Source: Bacillota bacterium (GTDB lineage Bacteria > Bacillota > Clostridia > Acetivibrionales > DTU013). From it: DNA of 64,000 nt. This document shows positions 1 to 7,984 of this stretch, piece by piece (the stretch's first letter is position 1; each line of letters opens with the position of its first letter). The translations under genes and the position numbers were made by a program. Where the stretch lies: assembly GCA_023411575.1 (NCBI GenBank), contig JAEYOP010000040.1, positions 372,001-436,000 of the forward strand. Reading direction: 5' to 3'. The notes below the pieces were generated by a model, which searched no databases, was not told where the DNA came from, and saw nothing but the letters and a program-made list of their open reading frames with translations.

Positions 1-1093
1 TCAGCAGGAAAACGCCCCTGTCAAAGGCTGTCATCCCGGATTTCAGCCAATCCAGCATATATTGAGGTTTTTTTACCTCTTTGTCATTCAGGATCGATTC
101 CAGTTTGCGAATTTCATCCCCGTCCATACTGGCATCATGAATATCCTGGATAGGAATCGCTGCGATTTTCAAGTAGTGGTTCAGTTCCTGGAACCTTTTG
201 TTTAAACCCATATAAGTCTTCTTGCCGCCATGGGAGTAATTCAGCAGCAGAGCCTGGGCTTTCCATCCGTCATAGGTGTCAAACAGAAATGTTTTTCCGA
301 TAATATGGATCAAATAAGGGTCCAATGCCATTTCTTCGCCGGATTTACCGCCATCTGCCCTGATATAGTATCTTTCTATATCATTCATCCTTTCAATCGG
401 GATCGGCCCGGATAATTTCATGCCTGTGTCAGAATAGAAATGAATCCTGTCATAGCATTCACTGCTCTCTTGCATGATTTTTTTCAAAGACAGCAGCTTT
501 TTTCTGAGATCCTCCCGAAAGGCAGGTTCTTCCTGAAAGCTTAAAGCCCCATGGCCAATGGTTTCATTTCTCCAGTTGGTAATTTCTGAAGACGCGTATA
601 TTTTTCTTATCCTTTTGAGCAGGTTGATGATTGGAAGATAAATGGAGTCAACGGCCTCAGGCAATTCATGCATCTCAAGCCTTGCCGCATACCCGGCCAG
701 CCTCTCCCAATCACCGAGAGAAAGATATTTTGAAAGGACCAGCCGAATCATGCGATAAGAATTACTGCATGTTTCCTTGACCGCTTTCAGTTCGCAGCCC
801 TTATCCAGCAACTCCCGCAGTTTCCTTTCGCAGCCCTCCAGCAGGATGGTTACGGGAAATTTCAAGGATATTTCAAAAGTATCCTTCATTTGCAGAATGC
901 TTCCATATATTTCGCCGTTTTGAATCATATCCCGCAAGCGATTGTATTCATGCGCAATTAAAAATGGATAGCTGCTGATAGCCTCACTATGCCAATACTC
1001 TTCATTCCCAGCTATGGAGGCATACCAGGGCAACTCCGATAATGTCCCGTTATGTTTCATTTCAGTACTGCGTTTCTCGAATTTTCTATTCAT
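1..1093 (-). CDS. Partial hypothetical protein with HEPN-like RxxxxxH motif (C-terminus off window)
   Basis: An uninterrupted minus-strand frame runs from ATG at 1093 to the window edge, giving 364 residues without a stop, so the C-terminal part is missing. I do not recognise a named family. Near residue 190 there is RNETIGHGAL, which fits the R-x(4-6)-H signature of HEPN RNase-type domains and the way such domains look in STAND or kinase-linked conflict proteins; that is inference from one motif. Around residues 285-300 is a segment with FLFDTYDG and LLNYSHGGKK, which has the feel of a beta-rich partner domain in such proteins. The region before the HEPN motif is helical and charged. It lies 31 nt downstream of a small gene and the two are probably co-transcribed. 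A defence or signalling role is possible but unproven. Confidence 0.6.
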   Translation of the reverse strand, partial: MNRKFEKRSTEMKHNGTLSELPWYASIAGNEEYWHSEAISSYPFLIAHEYNRLRDMIQNGEIYGSILQMKDTFEISLKFPVTILLEGCERKLRELLDKGCELKAVKETCSNSYRMIRLVLSKYLSLGDWERLAGYAARLEMHELPEAVDSIYLPIINLLKRIRKIYASSEITNWRNETIGHGALSFQEEPAFREDLRKKLLSLKKIMQESSECYDRIHFYSDTGMKLSGPIPIERMNDIERYYIRADGGKSGEEMALDPYLIHIIGKTFLFDTYDGWKAQALLLNYSHGGKKTYMGLNKRFQELNHYLKIAAIPIQDIHDASMDGDEIRKLESILNDKEVKKPQYMLDWLKSGMTAFDRGVFLL

Positions 1094-1124
1094 ATACATG
1101 TTTCTCCAAACTTTATGAAGAATG

Positions 1125-1322
1125 CTATTTCGGACTTACTTCATACCACCTTTTCCCGTCTTCGCAGACTTCATAGGGCATGATCCTGACAATCGCTCTG
1201 GGGAAAAACTTCTTCAGATAACTCAGCTCTTCCTCTGAAAGCCTTAGTTCCCGGATGGTAATATCGTTTTCAAATGATTCCAGCAAAAATTGCTCGAACT
1301 GCTTCATTTTTTCATTTGTCAT
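1125..1322 (-). CDS. Small hypothetical protein, 65 aa
   Basis: A short acidic and amphipathic protein (begins MTNEKMKQFEQFLLESFEND) that I do not recognise. The start is supported by a GGAGA ribosome binding site about 7 nt upstream on the minus strand. The C-terminal half alternates hydrophobic and charged residues and ends GKRWYEVSPK, suggesting a small folded domain rather than random translation. It sits directly upstream of the truncated HEPN-motif gene with a 31-nt gap and is likely the first gene of that operon, so it may be its accessory or antitoxin-like partner; that is inference from position only. Confidence 0.55.
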   Translation of the reverse strand: MTNEKMKQFEQFLLESFENDITIRELRLSEEELSYLKKFFPRAIVRIMPYEVCEDGKRWYEVSPK

Positions 1323-1530
1323 AAAGCTTCTCCTTACATGAAAATATAACTCAATTTCTGCTCGCTTAGCTCCTGCGCTATTTTGAGGCTTTCCGTGATG
1401 TCAATACAAGTATATACCACGAAATGCGGTTATGGGAATATATTGCAGATAATTTTGCCGAATTTTGACTTCTATGGCACGCATATTTCGTGGGCCGCCG
1501 GGAAATTAATTTGTTCCTCCTATTTTCAAC
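1323..1530. other. Intergenic stretch with a long inverted repeat
   Basis: Noncoding region between two divergent genes. Arms CCACGAAATGCG at 1417-1428 and CGCATATTTCGTGG at 1480-1493 are complementary apart from a 2-base bulge and could form a stem with a ~51-nt loop. No T-run follows, so it is not a standard terminator. An open 75-codon frame crosses it but has no ribosome binding site and is not called. Confidence 0.4.
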
Positions 1531-1559
1531 TTGACACCAGAAGAACGGAATCGTATAAT
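1531..1559 (+). promoter_or_regulatory. Consensus sigma-A promoter for flavodoxin/radical SAM pair
   Basis: TTGACA at 1531-1536 and TATAAT at 1554-1559 are separated by exactly 17 bp, a perfect vegetative consensus. The flavodoxin start codon is 104 bp downstream, so the transcript has a long 5' leader of about 95 nt. Confidence 0.85.
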
Positions 1560-1663
1560 GATTTTGTAAAATTTAATTGTTTAAAATTTATAATTGGGTC
1601 CGGCTGTTAAACCCAGGATCAATCTTGGCGATATCGAAATTATTGTAAAGTGGGGGTACAATT

Positions 1664-2086
1664 ATGAACGGAGTTGTTTACTTCTCCAGAGGCGGCAATA
1701 CGAAAAAACTCGCGGACGCCATTGCCAAAGGCGCCGGCGCATCGGCTGCACCGATGAAGGAATTCAAAACCACGGAAGCCCTAGACATCCTTTTTATCGG
1801 CGCATCCATTTATGCCGGAATCATCGACGGCGACCTGCGCCAGTTTCTGTCGGCATTGAAGCCGTCACAGCTCAAGCGCGCCGTTGTGTTCGGTACCGCT
1901 GCGGGCAAAAAGACGGCGTTGCCGGAAGTGAAGTCCATTCTGGAAGCAAACGGCGTTGCCGTATCAGACGAGGAATTCCATTGCAGGGGCTCATTCCTGT
2001 TTGTCAATCGCGGACGTCCGAACGAAGAGGATTTGAAACAAGCCGAAGCGTTTGCCAAAGGGGTCGTGTCGAACTATCATGGATAA
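1664..2086 (+). CDS. Flavodoxin family protein
   Basis: A 140-aa protein beginning MNGVVYFSRGGNTKKLADAI. The YFSRGGNTKKLA segment is the FMN phosphate-binding loop of flavodoxins ([YF]-S-x-[TG]-G-N-T), followed by the alternating beta/alpha pattern with ILFIGASIYAG and AVVFGTAAG at the positions expected for strands 3 and 4. The length is normal for a short-chain flavodoxin. It probably carries one or two electrons in the cytoplasm through FMN. The start has GGGGG upstream at good spacing. The stop overlaps the start of the next gene by 8 nt, so it is translationally coupled to the radical SAM protein. A flavodoxin is a common reductant for radical SAM [4Fe-4S] clusters, which fits a dedicated donor-enzyme pair (inference). 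Confidence 0.85.
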   Translation: MNGVVYFSRGGNTKKLADAIAKGAGASAAPMKEFKTTEALDILFIGASIYAGIIDGDLRQFLSALKPSQLKRAVVFGTAAGKKTALPEVKSILEANGVAVSDEEFHCRGSFLFVNRGRPNEEDLKQAEAFAKGVVSNYHG

Positions 2087-3155
2087 CAGCAAGGGTGCTA
2101 TTTCATATAAAGCTCTGTTTGCGGGAAACATCGATTTTTCTTTAAAAACAGCGGCCAGCTTTTTAGCTGCCTATCCGGCTTCCATATCCGCTTTCGCACA
2201 GCTTGGAAAAGGACTGAAAAAAGCGGAGGAACGACGCGCAAAGCTTGCGAACGACGGCATCGAGGTTCCGCCGCTGATGATTGTCAGTACGACGGAAGCC
2301 TGCAATCTGGCCTGTGCGGGCTGTTACGCCTGCGCGCATGGCAGAACGCCGGAGGGTGAGCTGCCCGATGAACGGATCGCTGAAATCGCGGATGAAGCAT
2401 CCGAGCTGGGGGTAAGCATCATGATGCTGGCCGGAGGGGAGCCGCTGCTTTCCCACGGCTGGCTGGAGGCAATGGGCCGCCACGCTGAAATGCTCGGCAT
2501 CGTATTCACCAACGGCACGGTGTTTGAGGAACGCCGCCAATGGTTCCTGGAACACAGGCACATGATCCCCGTTTTCAGTATCGAGGGAAATGAGCTTCAA
2601 ACGGATGCCCGACGCGGCAGCGGCGTCTATGCGAAGGTCAGCGAAGCCATGAGCAGCCTGCGGACCGATAAAGTTCCGTTCGGCCTGTCCATTACAGTCA
2701 CAAGCCAGAATATTGACAGTCTCCTATGCGATGAATTTGTCAAAGAATACGTCCAAAAGGGCTGCCGATTGTTCATCTTTGTAGAATATGTTCCGGTCGA
2801 AGCGGGCAGCGAACCGATGGTGCTTTCCAAAGCCGATAAAAAGCGGCTTCAAGATTTTGCGGCAACCAGCGCCGATCGGCATCCCGCTTTGTTCATCCCG
2901 TTCCCGGGTGATGAGGACCAGTACGGCGGATGCCTTGCCGCCGGCCGCGGCTTCGTGCACATAAGCGCCAGCGGCGATGTGGAACCCTGTCCATTCGCCC
3001 CTTTTTCCGATACCAACTTGAAAGAGGTCTCTTTGAAAGAGGCTTTGACCTCCGGCTTTCTCTCCAGGGTCCGGGAAAATCACCATTTGCTCAAAGAGGG
3101 CGACGGCGGCTGCGCACTGTGGCACAATCGGGAGTGGCTGGCGAAATTGACGTAG
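2079..3155 (+). CDS. Radical SAM protein with C-terminal SPASM-like region
   Basis: 358 aa from the ATG at 2079, which overlaps the flavodoxin stop by 8 nt. The N-terminal half contains CNLACAGCYAC, the CxxxCxxC cluster motif that binds the SAM-coordinating [4Fe-4S], followed by the MMLAGGEPL segment of the radical SAM barrel. Near the C-terminus GGCLAAGRGFVHISASG followed by DVEPCPF resembles the cysteine-containing tail of SPASM/Twitch enzymes, which binds an auxiliary cluster. The substrate is not apparent: no precursor peptide or obvious RiPP partner is adjacent. The first 70 residues are an extra helical segment before the barrel. Family assignment is secure, function is not. Confidence 0.85.
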   Translation: MDNSKGAISYKALFAGNIDFSLKTAASFLAAYPASISAFAQLGKGLKKAEERRAKLANDGIEVPPLMIVSTTEACNLACAGCYACAHGRTPEGELPDERIAEIADEASELGVSIMMLAGGEPLLSHGWLEAMGRHAEMLGIVFTNGTVFEERRQWFLEHRHMIPVFSIEGNELQTDARRGSGVYAKVSEAMSSLRTDKVPFGLSITVTSQNIDSLLCDEFVKEYVQKGCRLFIFVEYVPVEAGSEPMVLSKADKKRLQDFAATSADRHPALFIPFPGDEDQYGGCLAAGRGFVHISASGDVEPCPFAPFSDTNLKEVSLKEALTSGFLSRVRENHHLLKEGDGGCALWHNREWLAKLT

Positions 3156-3182
3156 GCATAATGTTCTTGCCCGCCGCCGCGT

Positions 3183-3992
3183 CTACCCCAGCGCAACATC
3201 AAGCAGCATCATCACGGCAAAGCCGAGCATGGTGCCAATGGTGGCAATATCCGAATTTCCGCTTGTCTGCGCTTCCGGGATGAGCTCTTCGACTACGACA
3301 TAGATCATCGCGCCTGCGGCAAAGGAAAGGGCGTAAGGCAAAAGCGGCTGCATCGCCACTACCGCAAATGCGCCGATCACGCCGGCGACCGGCTCGACCA
3401 TGCCCGATGCCTGGCCGTATAAAAAGCTTCTTCTCCTGGACAGGCCTTCTCTTCGCAAAGGGATGGATACGGCTGCCCCTTCCGGAAAGTTCTGAATGCC
3501 GATACCGATTGCCAGTGCAACGGCTCCTGCCAGGGTCGCCGACGGGATACCGGCCGCAGCCGCGCCAAAGGCAACCCCCACCGCCAGACCTTCGGGAATA
3601 TTATGGAGCGTTATGGCTCCCACCAAAAGAACGCTGCGTTTCCAGTTCGTCTTCACGCCCTCCGGTTTCTCATCCGGCATCCCAATATGAATGTGCGGAA
3701 TCAAAGAGTCCGCCAGCTTCAAAAATGCGCCGCCCATCAGAAAGCCGACCAGGGGCGCCAGCCAGGGCAGCTTCCCCGCTTCCTCGGACATTTCGATCGC
3801 CGGCGAGAGCAGGGACCAGAAGCTGGCCGCTATCATGACTCCGGCAGCAAAGCCCAGCATGGAATCCAGCACCTTGCGGTTGATTGTTTTGAAAAAGAAT
3901 ACAAGCCCGGCGCCCAAAGCGGTGACAAACCACGTGAAACCGGTGGCAATCAGGGCCTGGACTACGGAGTTGATCCCCTCGAGAAAACCCAT
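3183..3992 (-). CDS. ZIP family metal transporter
   Basis: 269 aa with about eight hydrophobic segments. The two family signatures are visible: HNIPEGLAVGVAFG (TM4) and the related NFPEGAAVSIPL (TM5), which supply the His/Asn/Glu ligands of the binuclear metal site in the ZupT/GufA branch of the ZIP family. The start is set at 3992 because GGGAGG lies 9 nt upstream; a longer frame to 4022 has no such signal. It probably imports divalent zinc or iron across the cytoplasmic membrane, with substrate not decidable from sequence. It is convergent with the radical SAM gene. Other metal genes (feoAB, znuACB) lie within 15 kb. Confidence 0.85.
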   Translation of the reverse strand: MGFLEGINSVVQALIATGFTWFVTALGAGLVFFFKTINRKVLDSMLGFAAGVMIAASFWSLLSPAIEMSEEAGKLPWLAPLVGFLMGGAFLKLADSLIPHIHIGMPDEKPEGVKTNWKRSVLLVGAITLHNIPEGLAVGVAFGAAAAGIPSATLAGAVALAIGIGIQNFPEGAAVSIPLRREGLSRRRSFLYGQASGMVEPVAGVIGAFAVVAMQPLLPYALSFAAGAMIYVVVEELIPEAQTSGNSDIATIGTMLGFAVMMLLDVALG

Positions 3993-4049
3993 TGTTTCCA
4001 ACCTCCCATACCAATTTTCCAATAGTTTACCACCATAATCCGGTTAGAA

Positions 4050-4883
4050 TCAATTCTCTTCCGTTTTTTTGCCGTCGGAGTGCGGGAATTGGCTGACAGC
4101 CAGATCAACGACCGCCGGTTTCTTTTTCAGCGGAGATTGGAAGAGCAGAAATATCGGCGTGATAAAGGCGGATACCGGAATGATCAGAATAATCCCGATT
4201 CCGCTGGTCAAAATGCCGAACACCTCGGAGCAGAACACCTTCGCGTTGATTACGTCGCCAATGGAGTATTTCAATACATGAAACCAAAAGATCAGCGCCA
4301 GAAAACCTCCGATATATGCGAAAAGAAGGGTATTGGTCATTGTCCCCAGCATATCCTTTCCAATGTTCATCCCGGACTGGAATAACACTTTCCTGCCGAT
4401 CGAGGGGTTCATCCTGTATATCTCGTTCAATGCGGAGGAGATGGAAATGGCCACATCAATAATGGCTCCGATCAATCCCAGCACGATCTCGCATATGACC
4501 ACCCTGGCAAAATCAAGACGGACATACATGGACAGATAAGCCACGCTTTCAGCCTGCTCCCAGCCGAACCCCTGCATCTTTGCGCTCGTTCCCATGCCAA
4601 TCGCCAGAAGAATTGTGAGGAATACGACGATGGTTACGGAGACCAGTGCTGCTTTTGTTTTTTTGTTGAAGCCGTTTATATAGAACAAGGTAACCGAGCT
4701 GATAATAATACAGCCGACAACCGTTACCTTGACCGGATCAAAGCCGATTGCCATGAATTTCAGCAGCGCGGCAAACGTAATAAAATTCAGAAGGACGGTA
4801 AAAAAGGATTTTGCCCCCCTTTTGCCGCCAACAGCAACCATCAGGACAAATAGAACAATCAGCAGAACGACGGGTACGCTCAT
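4050..4883 (-). CDS. YibE/F family membrane protein (second copy)
   Basis: 277 aa, about seven transmembrane segments, with the family's conserved block NPSIGRKVLFQSGMNIGKD followed by MLGTMTNTLLFAYIGG. It overlaps the upstream YibE/F gene by 4 nt (ATGA), so the pair is translationally coupled. This copy lacks the N-terminal extracytoplasmic domain of its partner and starts directly in membrane segments; the two may form a heteromer. The biochemical role of YibE/F proteins is not established. The C-terminus is a short cytoplasmic tail rich in charged residues. Confidence 0.8.
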   Translation of the reverse strand: MSVPVVLLIVLFVLMVAVGGKRGAKSFFTVLLNFITFAALLKFMAIGFDPVKVTVVGCIIISSVTLFYINGFNKKTKAALVSVTIVVFLTILLAIGMGTSAKMQGFGWEQAESVAYLSMYVRLDFARVVICEIVLGLIGAIIDVAISISSALNEIYRMNPSIGRKVLFQSGMNIGKDMLGTMTNTLLFAYIGGFLALIFWFHVLKYSIGDVINAKVFCSEVFGILTSGIGIILIIPVSAFITPIFLLFQSPLKKKPAVVDLAVSQFPHSDGKKTEEN

Positions 4884-6046
4884 GTCCTGACCCTCCCTGT
4901 CCTTTTGCTTCCCAGCAGGATCACGGCGATGTATAAGGTAACGGGGATACTGATGACAACGCCGATGCAGCCGGTCAGAGCCCGTACGATTTCAAGGCTC
5001 AAATTGTAATTCATGATGTAAAAGAAGGAGAAGCCGTTCCGCATCAGCAGAAGGATCATCGGAATGCTTCCGCTGATATAGACAAATACCAGGACATTCG
5101 CTTGCGTCCCCATAATATCCTTCCCGATTTCCATTCCGGATTTCATCAGGGTCTTCCGGTCAATGCCGGGGTTCTTGTCATAAAGCTCCTGCACCGCCGC
5201 GGATATGGCAACCGCTATGTCCATTATTCCCCCCAGCGTACCGATCAGGATGCCTACAAGGAAAATCTCCTCGGCCGGCCTTGTGAGAAATTCCATTTCT
5301 TCGAAATAAATCCCCTTCGATTTGACCGCCCAGATTACAACGACGGCGATCAGCATGGACAGCAGCGTGCCGGCCATCGTTCCGGCAATGGCGGACAAGC
5401 TCTTGTTGTTTCTGCCGTTTACGAGCAAAATGGAGGCGATAATAAAAAGGATGCTGGCGATGGAAGAAATAACGGTCAGGTTGCAGCCCCGGGCATCCAG
5501 GGCGATTATAGCGGCAAGAACGGCAACATTGAAGATAACGCTGGCCAGGGATCTCAATCCCTTCTTCCCGCCTATAAGGATAATGAAAAGGACAAATAAA
5601 ATGGCAATATACGCAATATACTTGTCCCGTTTGAAATCCTTCAAGCCGACTGAAACAATCTGCCCGGAAGCATCTTCGGTCAGTGTGACAAAGATCTCTT
5701 CGCCGGCCTTCAGGTTCAGATCAAACGCCTGGGAATAGGAGGTTCTATTCTGGAATTGGATCCGTCCTCCAATATGCTCTCCATTCAGAATCTTCGCATT
5801 GACAAGCTGTACGTATATTGGCTCGGCATTTCCTTGATAATCATATGCTTTTGATTCCTCCAGGACGGAAACGGATGTAATTCTGGCTATCGTCTTTTGA
5901 TAGTACGCTGCATTGGCGGAAACAAAAGAATACGAAAGGATGGAAACAGCAATCAACACTAAGGAGAGCAGCAGATAAACCTTTTTCTTGCTTCTCCTCA
6001 GCGGAGGCACAATCTCTTGCAATTTCTTTATTATTTCTGTACTCAT
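4880..6046 (-). CDS. YibE/F family membrane protein (first copy, with extracytoplasmic domain)
   Basis: 388 aa. One N-terminal transmembrane helix (about residues 22-44) is followed by a beta-rich extracytoplasmic region of about 110 residues and then a bundle of seven or so helices. The family block NPGIDRKTLMKSGMEIGKD and MGTQANVLVFVYISG is clear. The start has GGAAAGG upstream. Gene order, domain content and the ATGA junction to the next gene suggest a two-component membrane complex. The family is of unknown function, so I assign none. Confidence 0.8.
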   Translation of the reverse strand: MSTEIIKKLQEIVPPLRRSKKKVYLLLSLVLIAVSILSYSFVSANAAYYQKTIARITSVSVLEESKAYDYQGNAEPIYVQLVNAKILNGEHIGGRIQFQNRTSYSQAFDLNLKAGEEIFVTLTEDASGQIVSVGLKDFKRDKYIAYIAILFVLFIILIGGKKGLRSLASVIFNVAVLAAIIALDARGCNLTVISSIASILFIIASILLVNGRNNKSLSAIAGTMAGTLLSMLIAVVVIWAVKSKGIYFEEMEFLTRPAEEIFLVGILIGTLGGIMDIAVAISAAVQELYDKNPGIDRKTLMKSGMEIGKDIMGTQANVLVFVYISGSIPMILLLMRNGFSFFYIMNYNLSLEIVRALTGCIGVVISIPVTLYIAVILLGSKRTGRVRT

Positions 6047-6081
6047 ACAAAGGCCTTTCCATATTATAGGGGCACTGTTGT

Positions 6082-6090
6082 ATTATAACA
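6082..6090 (-). promoter_or_regulatory. Probable extended -10 promoter for YibE/F pair
   Basis: On the minus strand TGTTATAAT (extended -10) lies 36-44 nt before the YibE start codon. A TTGAAT hexamer is 19 bp upstream of TATAAT, a suboptimal spacing that the TG extension could compensate. Confidence 0.45.
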
Positions 6091-6250
6091 TATATTTACC
6101 ATGGGGATTCAACATAACGGCTCCTTTTCTTGCACAAACGTAACACTCCTATCCCCTATTACATATGTTAGTGCAGGGAAAGATTTTTACCCGCCGCTGA
6201 AACCGAAGAAATAAAGAGTGTACATAATTCAAAGCCGGAGGTTGTGCCGT

Positions 6251-6490
6251 ATGAATCAGAAGGATCTGCCACTCAATTTTTTACCTGTAGGAAAAAAGGC
6301 AAAAGTAAAATCCCTTACATCCAATGGGCCCATTCGCAGAAGAATGCTTGATCTGGGCCTGGTTGCGGACACGGAGGTGGAAGCTCTGCAAAAAAGCCCC
6401 GCGGGCGACCCGGTTGCCTATTTCATCCGCGGCGCCGTTATTGCCCTGCGATCCGAGGAAGCTTCAAAAATTATTGTAGAAGCGTTATAA
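6251..6490 (+). CDS. feoA: FeoA family ferrous iron transport protein
   Basis: 79 aa from the ATG at 6251, chosen because GGAGG stands 9 nt upstream; the frame is open further back. The sequence shows the FeoA SH3-like fold markers: an N-terminal LPVGKKAKVKSL strand pair, the IRRRMLDLGLV motif and the final hydrophobic strand with GAVIALRSEEA. FeoA is a small cytoplasmic partner of FeoB and is thought to help its GTP-dependent Fe(II) uptake. feoB starts 28 nt downstream, so the two form an operon whose second gene is split by a mobile element. Confidence 0.88.
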   Translation: MNQKDLPLNFLPVGKKAKVKSLTSNGPIRRRMLDLGLVADTEVEALQKSPAGDPVAYFIRGAVIALRSEEASKIIVEAL

Positions 6491-6518
6491 CTATTTTCGG
6501 TCAGGAGGTTTTTCACAA

Positions 6519-7874
6519 ATGGGTTTATCCAATCAATCGACCGGGGCCGGCGTATTGGCAAACGAGCTGAAAATTGAGCGTTTTCATCCCGATGATAAAG
6601 TAGTAGCCCTCGCCGGAAACCCCAATGTAGGAAAAAGCACCGTTTTCAACAATCTGACGGGATTGAACCAGCATACCGGCAACTGGCCGGGGAAAACCGT
6701 CACCAATGCCCAGGGGAAATGCAGGCATAAAGACAGGACCTTCATTATGGTTGATATTCCAGGAACCTATTCCCTTATGGCAAACTCAGCGGAAGAAGAA
6801 GCGGCGAGGGATTTCGTGTGCTTTGGAAAACCGGACGCAACCATTATCGTAACCGACGCAACGTGCCTTGAAAGAAATTTGAACCTGGTTCTCCAGACCT
6901 TGGAGATCACAGACCGCGTTGTTGTCTGTGTCAACCTGATCGATGAAGCGGCCAGAAAGAAGATCCGAATAAACTGTAAGGAACTGTCCGAACGCCTGGG
7001 CGTGCCTGTCGTGCCAACAAGCGCGCGAAGCGGCAAGGGCCTCGACGACTTGGTGGATGCGGTCGGTGAGGTTGCCGTCAGGCGTATGGCCGTAAATCCA
7101 ATCCGAATTGTGTATGAGGATGCCATCGAGCATGCGGTGAGGATCATCCAGCCTAAAATACAGGAATTGGCCGACAACCAGATCAACAGCCGCTGGGTCG
7201 CGCTTAAGCTGCTAGACGGAGATACCACCCTGCTGGAATCAATCGACAAATACCTCGGCTTCAGGCTGCTGGACAATATGGAACTGAAAATGCTCCTGGA
7301 TACGGCAAAAAAGTTTCTGGAGGATAACGGCATCCCGCCGGATCAATTCCGTGACAAAATAGTGTCGCGGCTTGTGCGCACGGCGGAGGAGATTGGGAAA
7401 AGCGCTGTCTCCTTTGGCAGCAAGCAATATGATCAAATGGACCGAAAGATAGACCGCATCCTTACTTCCAGGGTTTTCGGCATTCCCCTCATGCTGGGAT
7501 TGCTGGCAATCCTGTTCTGGCTTACCATTACCGGTGCGAACTATCCTTCCGGCCTGCTGGCGGATTTGTTCTTCGGGCTGGAAGCAAAGCTGACGGAATT
7601 TTTTCGGTGGGCAGGTTCGCCGGAGTGGCTCCACGGCCTGTTGGTCCTCGGCGTATACCGTACGCTGGCATGGGTCGTTTCGGTGATGCTGCCTCCGATG
7701 GCGATCTTCTTCCCGCTGTTCACCCTTCTGGAAGACCTGGGGTATCTCCCGCGGGTGGCCTTCAACCTAGATCATTTCTTCAAAAAAGCAGGCGCTCACG
7801 GGAAACAGGCGCTAACCATGTGCATGGGAAATCTATGCTACGGGTTTTGTGTCCGTTGCGTAATTACACTGTAA
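6519..7874 (+). CDS. feoB: FeoB ferrous iron transporter, N-terminal part, interrupted by mobile element
   Basis: The first 437 codons are true FeoB; the last 14 residues come from the inserted element, where the frame stops. G-protein motifs are intact: G1 GNPNVGKST, G2 in TGNWPGKTV, G3 DIPGTYSL, G4 NLIDEA. After the spacer helical domain the first transmembrane helices follow (IPLMLGLLAILFWLTI and later). The natural protein is broken inside the highly conserved MCMGFGCNAAG motif, and the C-terminal 280 codons lie 4.67 kb downstream. Joining 6519-7828 to 12498-13338 restores one frame of 716 codons plus stop. The fragment as it stands lacks most of the membrane pore, so Fe(II) uptake by this copy should be off while the element is present. 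The start has AGGAGG upstream. Confidence 0.9.
   Translation: MGLSNQSTGAGVLANELKIERFHPDDKVVALAGNPNVGKSTVFNNLTGLNQHTGNWPGKTVTNAQGKCRHKDRTFIMVDIPGTYSLMANSAEEEAARDFVCFGKPDATIIVTDATCLERNLNLVLQTLEITDRVVVCVNLIDEAARKKIRINCKELSERLGVPVVPTSARSGKGLDDLVDAVGEVAVRRMAVNPIRIVYEDAIEHAVRIIQPKIQELADNQINSRWVALKLLDGDTTLLESIDKYLGFRLLDNMELKMLLDTAKKFLEDNGIPPDQFRDKIVSRLVRTAEEIGKSAVSFGSKQYDQMDRKIDRILTSRVFGIPLMLGLLAILFWLTITGANYPSGLLADLFFGLEAKLTEFFRWAGSPEWLHGLLVLGVYRTLAWVVSVMLPPMAIFFPLFTLLEDLGYLPRVAFNLDHFFKKAGAHGKQALTMCMGNLCYGFCVRCVITL
7816..7828 (+). repeat. Left attachment repeat of feoB element
   Basis: CCATGTGCATGGG, identical to 12485-12497. The repeat is nearly palindromic (CCATG-TG-CATGG), as expected for the crossover region of a serine recombinase, with TG as the possible central dinucleotide. 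It encodes the MCMG residues of the FeoB pore motif. Confidence 0.85.
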
Positions 7875-7926
7875 GGAACAGTAGAATGTTTCGTGTAATT
7901 TAATGCAAATATTTTAGAATATTCCC

Positions 7927-7967
7927 TTGATTTTTGCGCGATAATATAATATGATAACATTATTATC
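7927..7967 (+). promoter_or_regulatory. Promoter and possible operator of element cargo
   Basis: TTGATT at 7927-7932 and TATGAT at 7950-7955 are spaced 17 bp apart. An inverted repeat GATAATA (7940-7946) and TATTATC (7961-7967) overlaps the -10 region and could bind a repressor. The ATPase start codon with GGAGG is 18 bp further on. Confidence 0.55.
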
Positions 7968-7984
7968 CATCTGGAGGTGCTTTA

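Noticed and set aside
1383..1610. Open frame of 75 codons upstream of the flavodoxin gene
   Set aside because: No ribosome binding site, overlaps a consensus promoter and an inverted repeat, and has no recognisable protein pattern.
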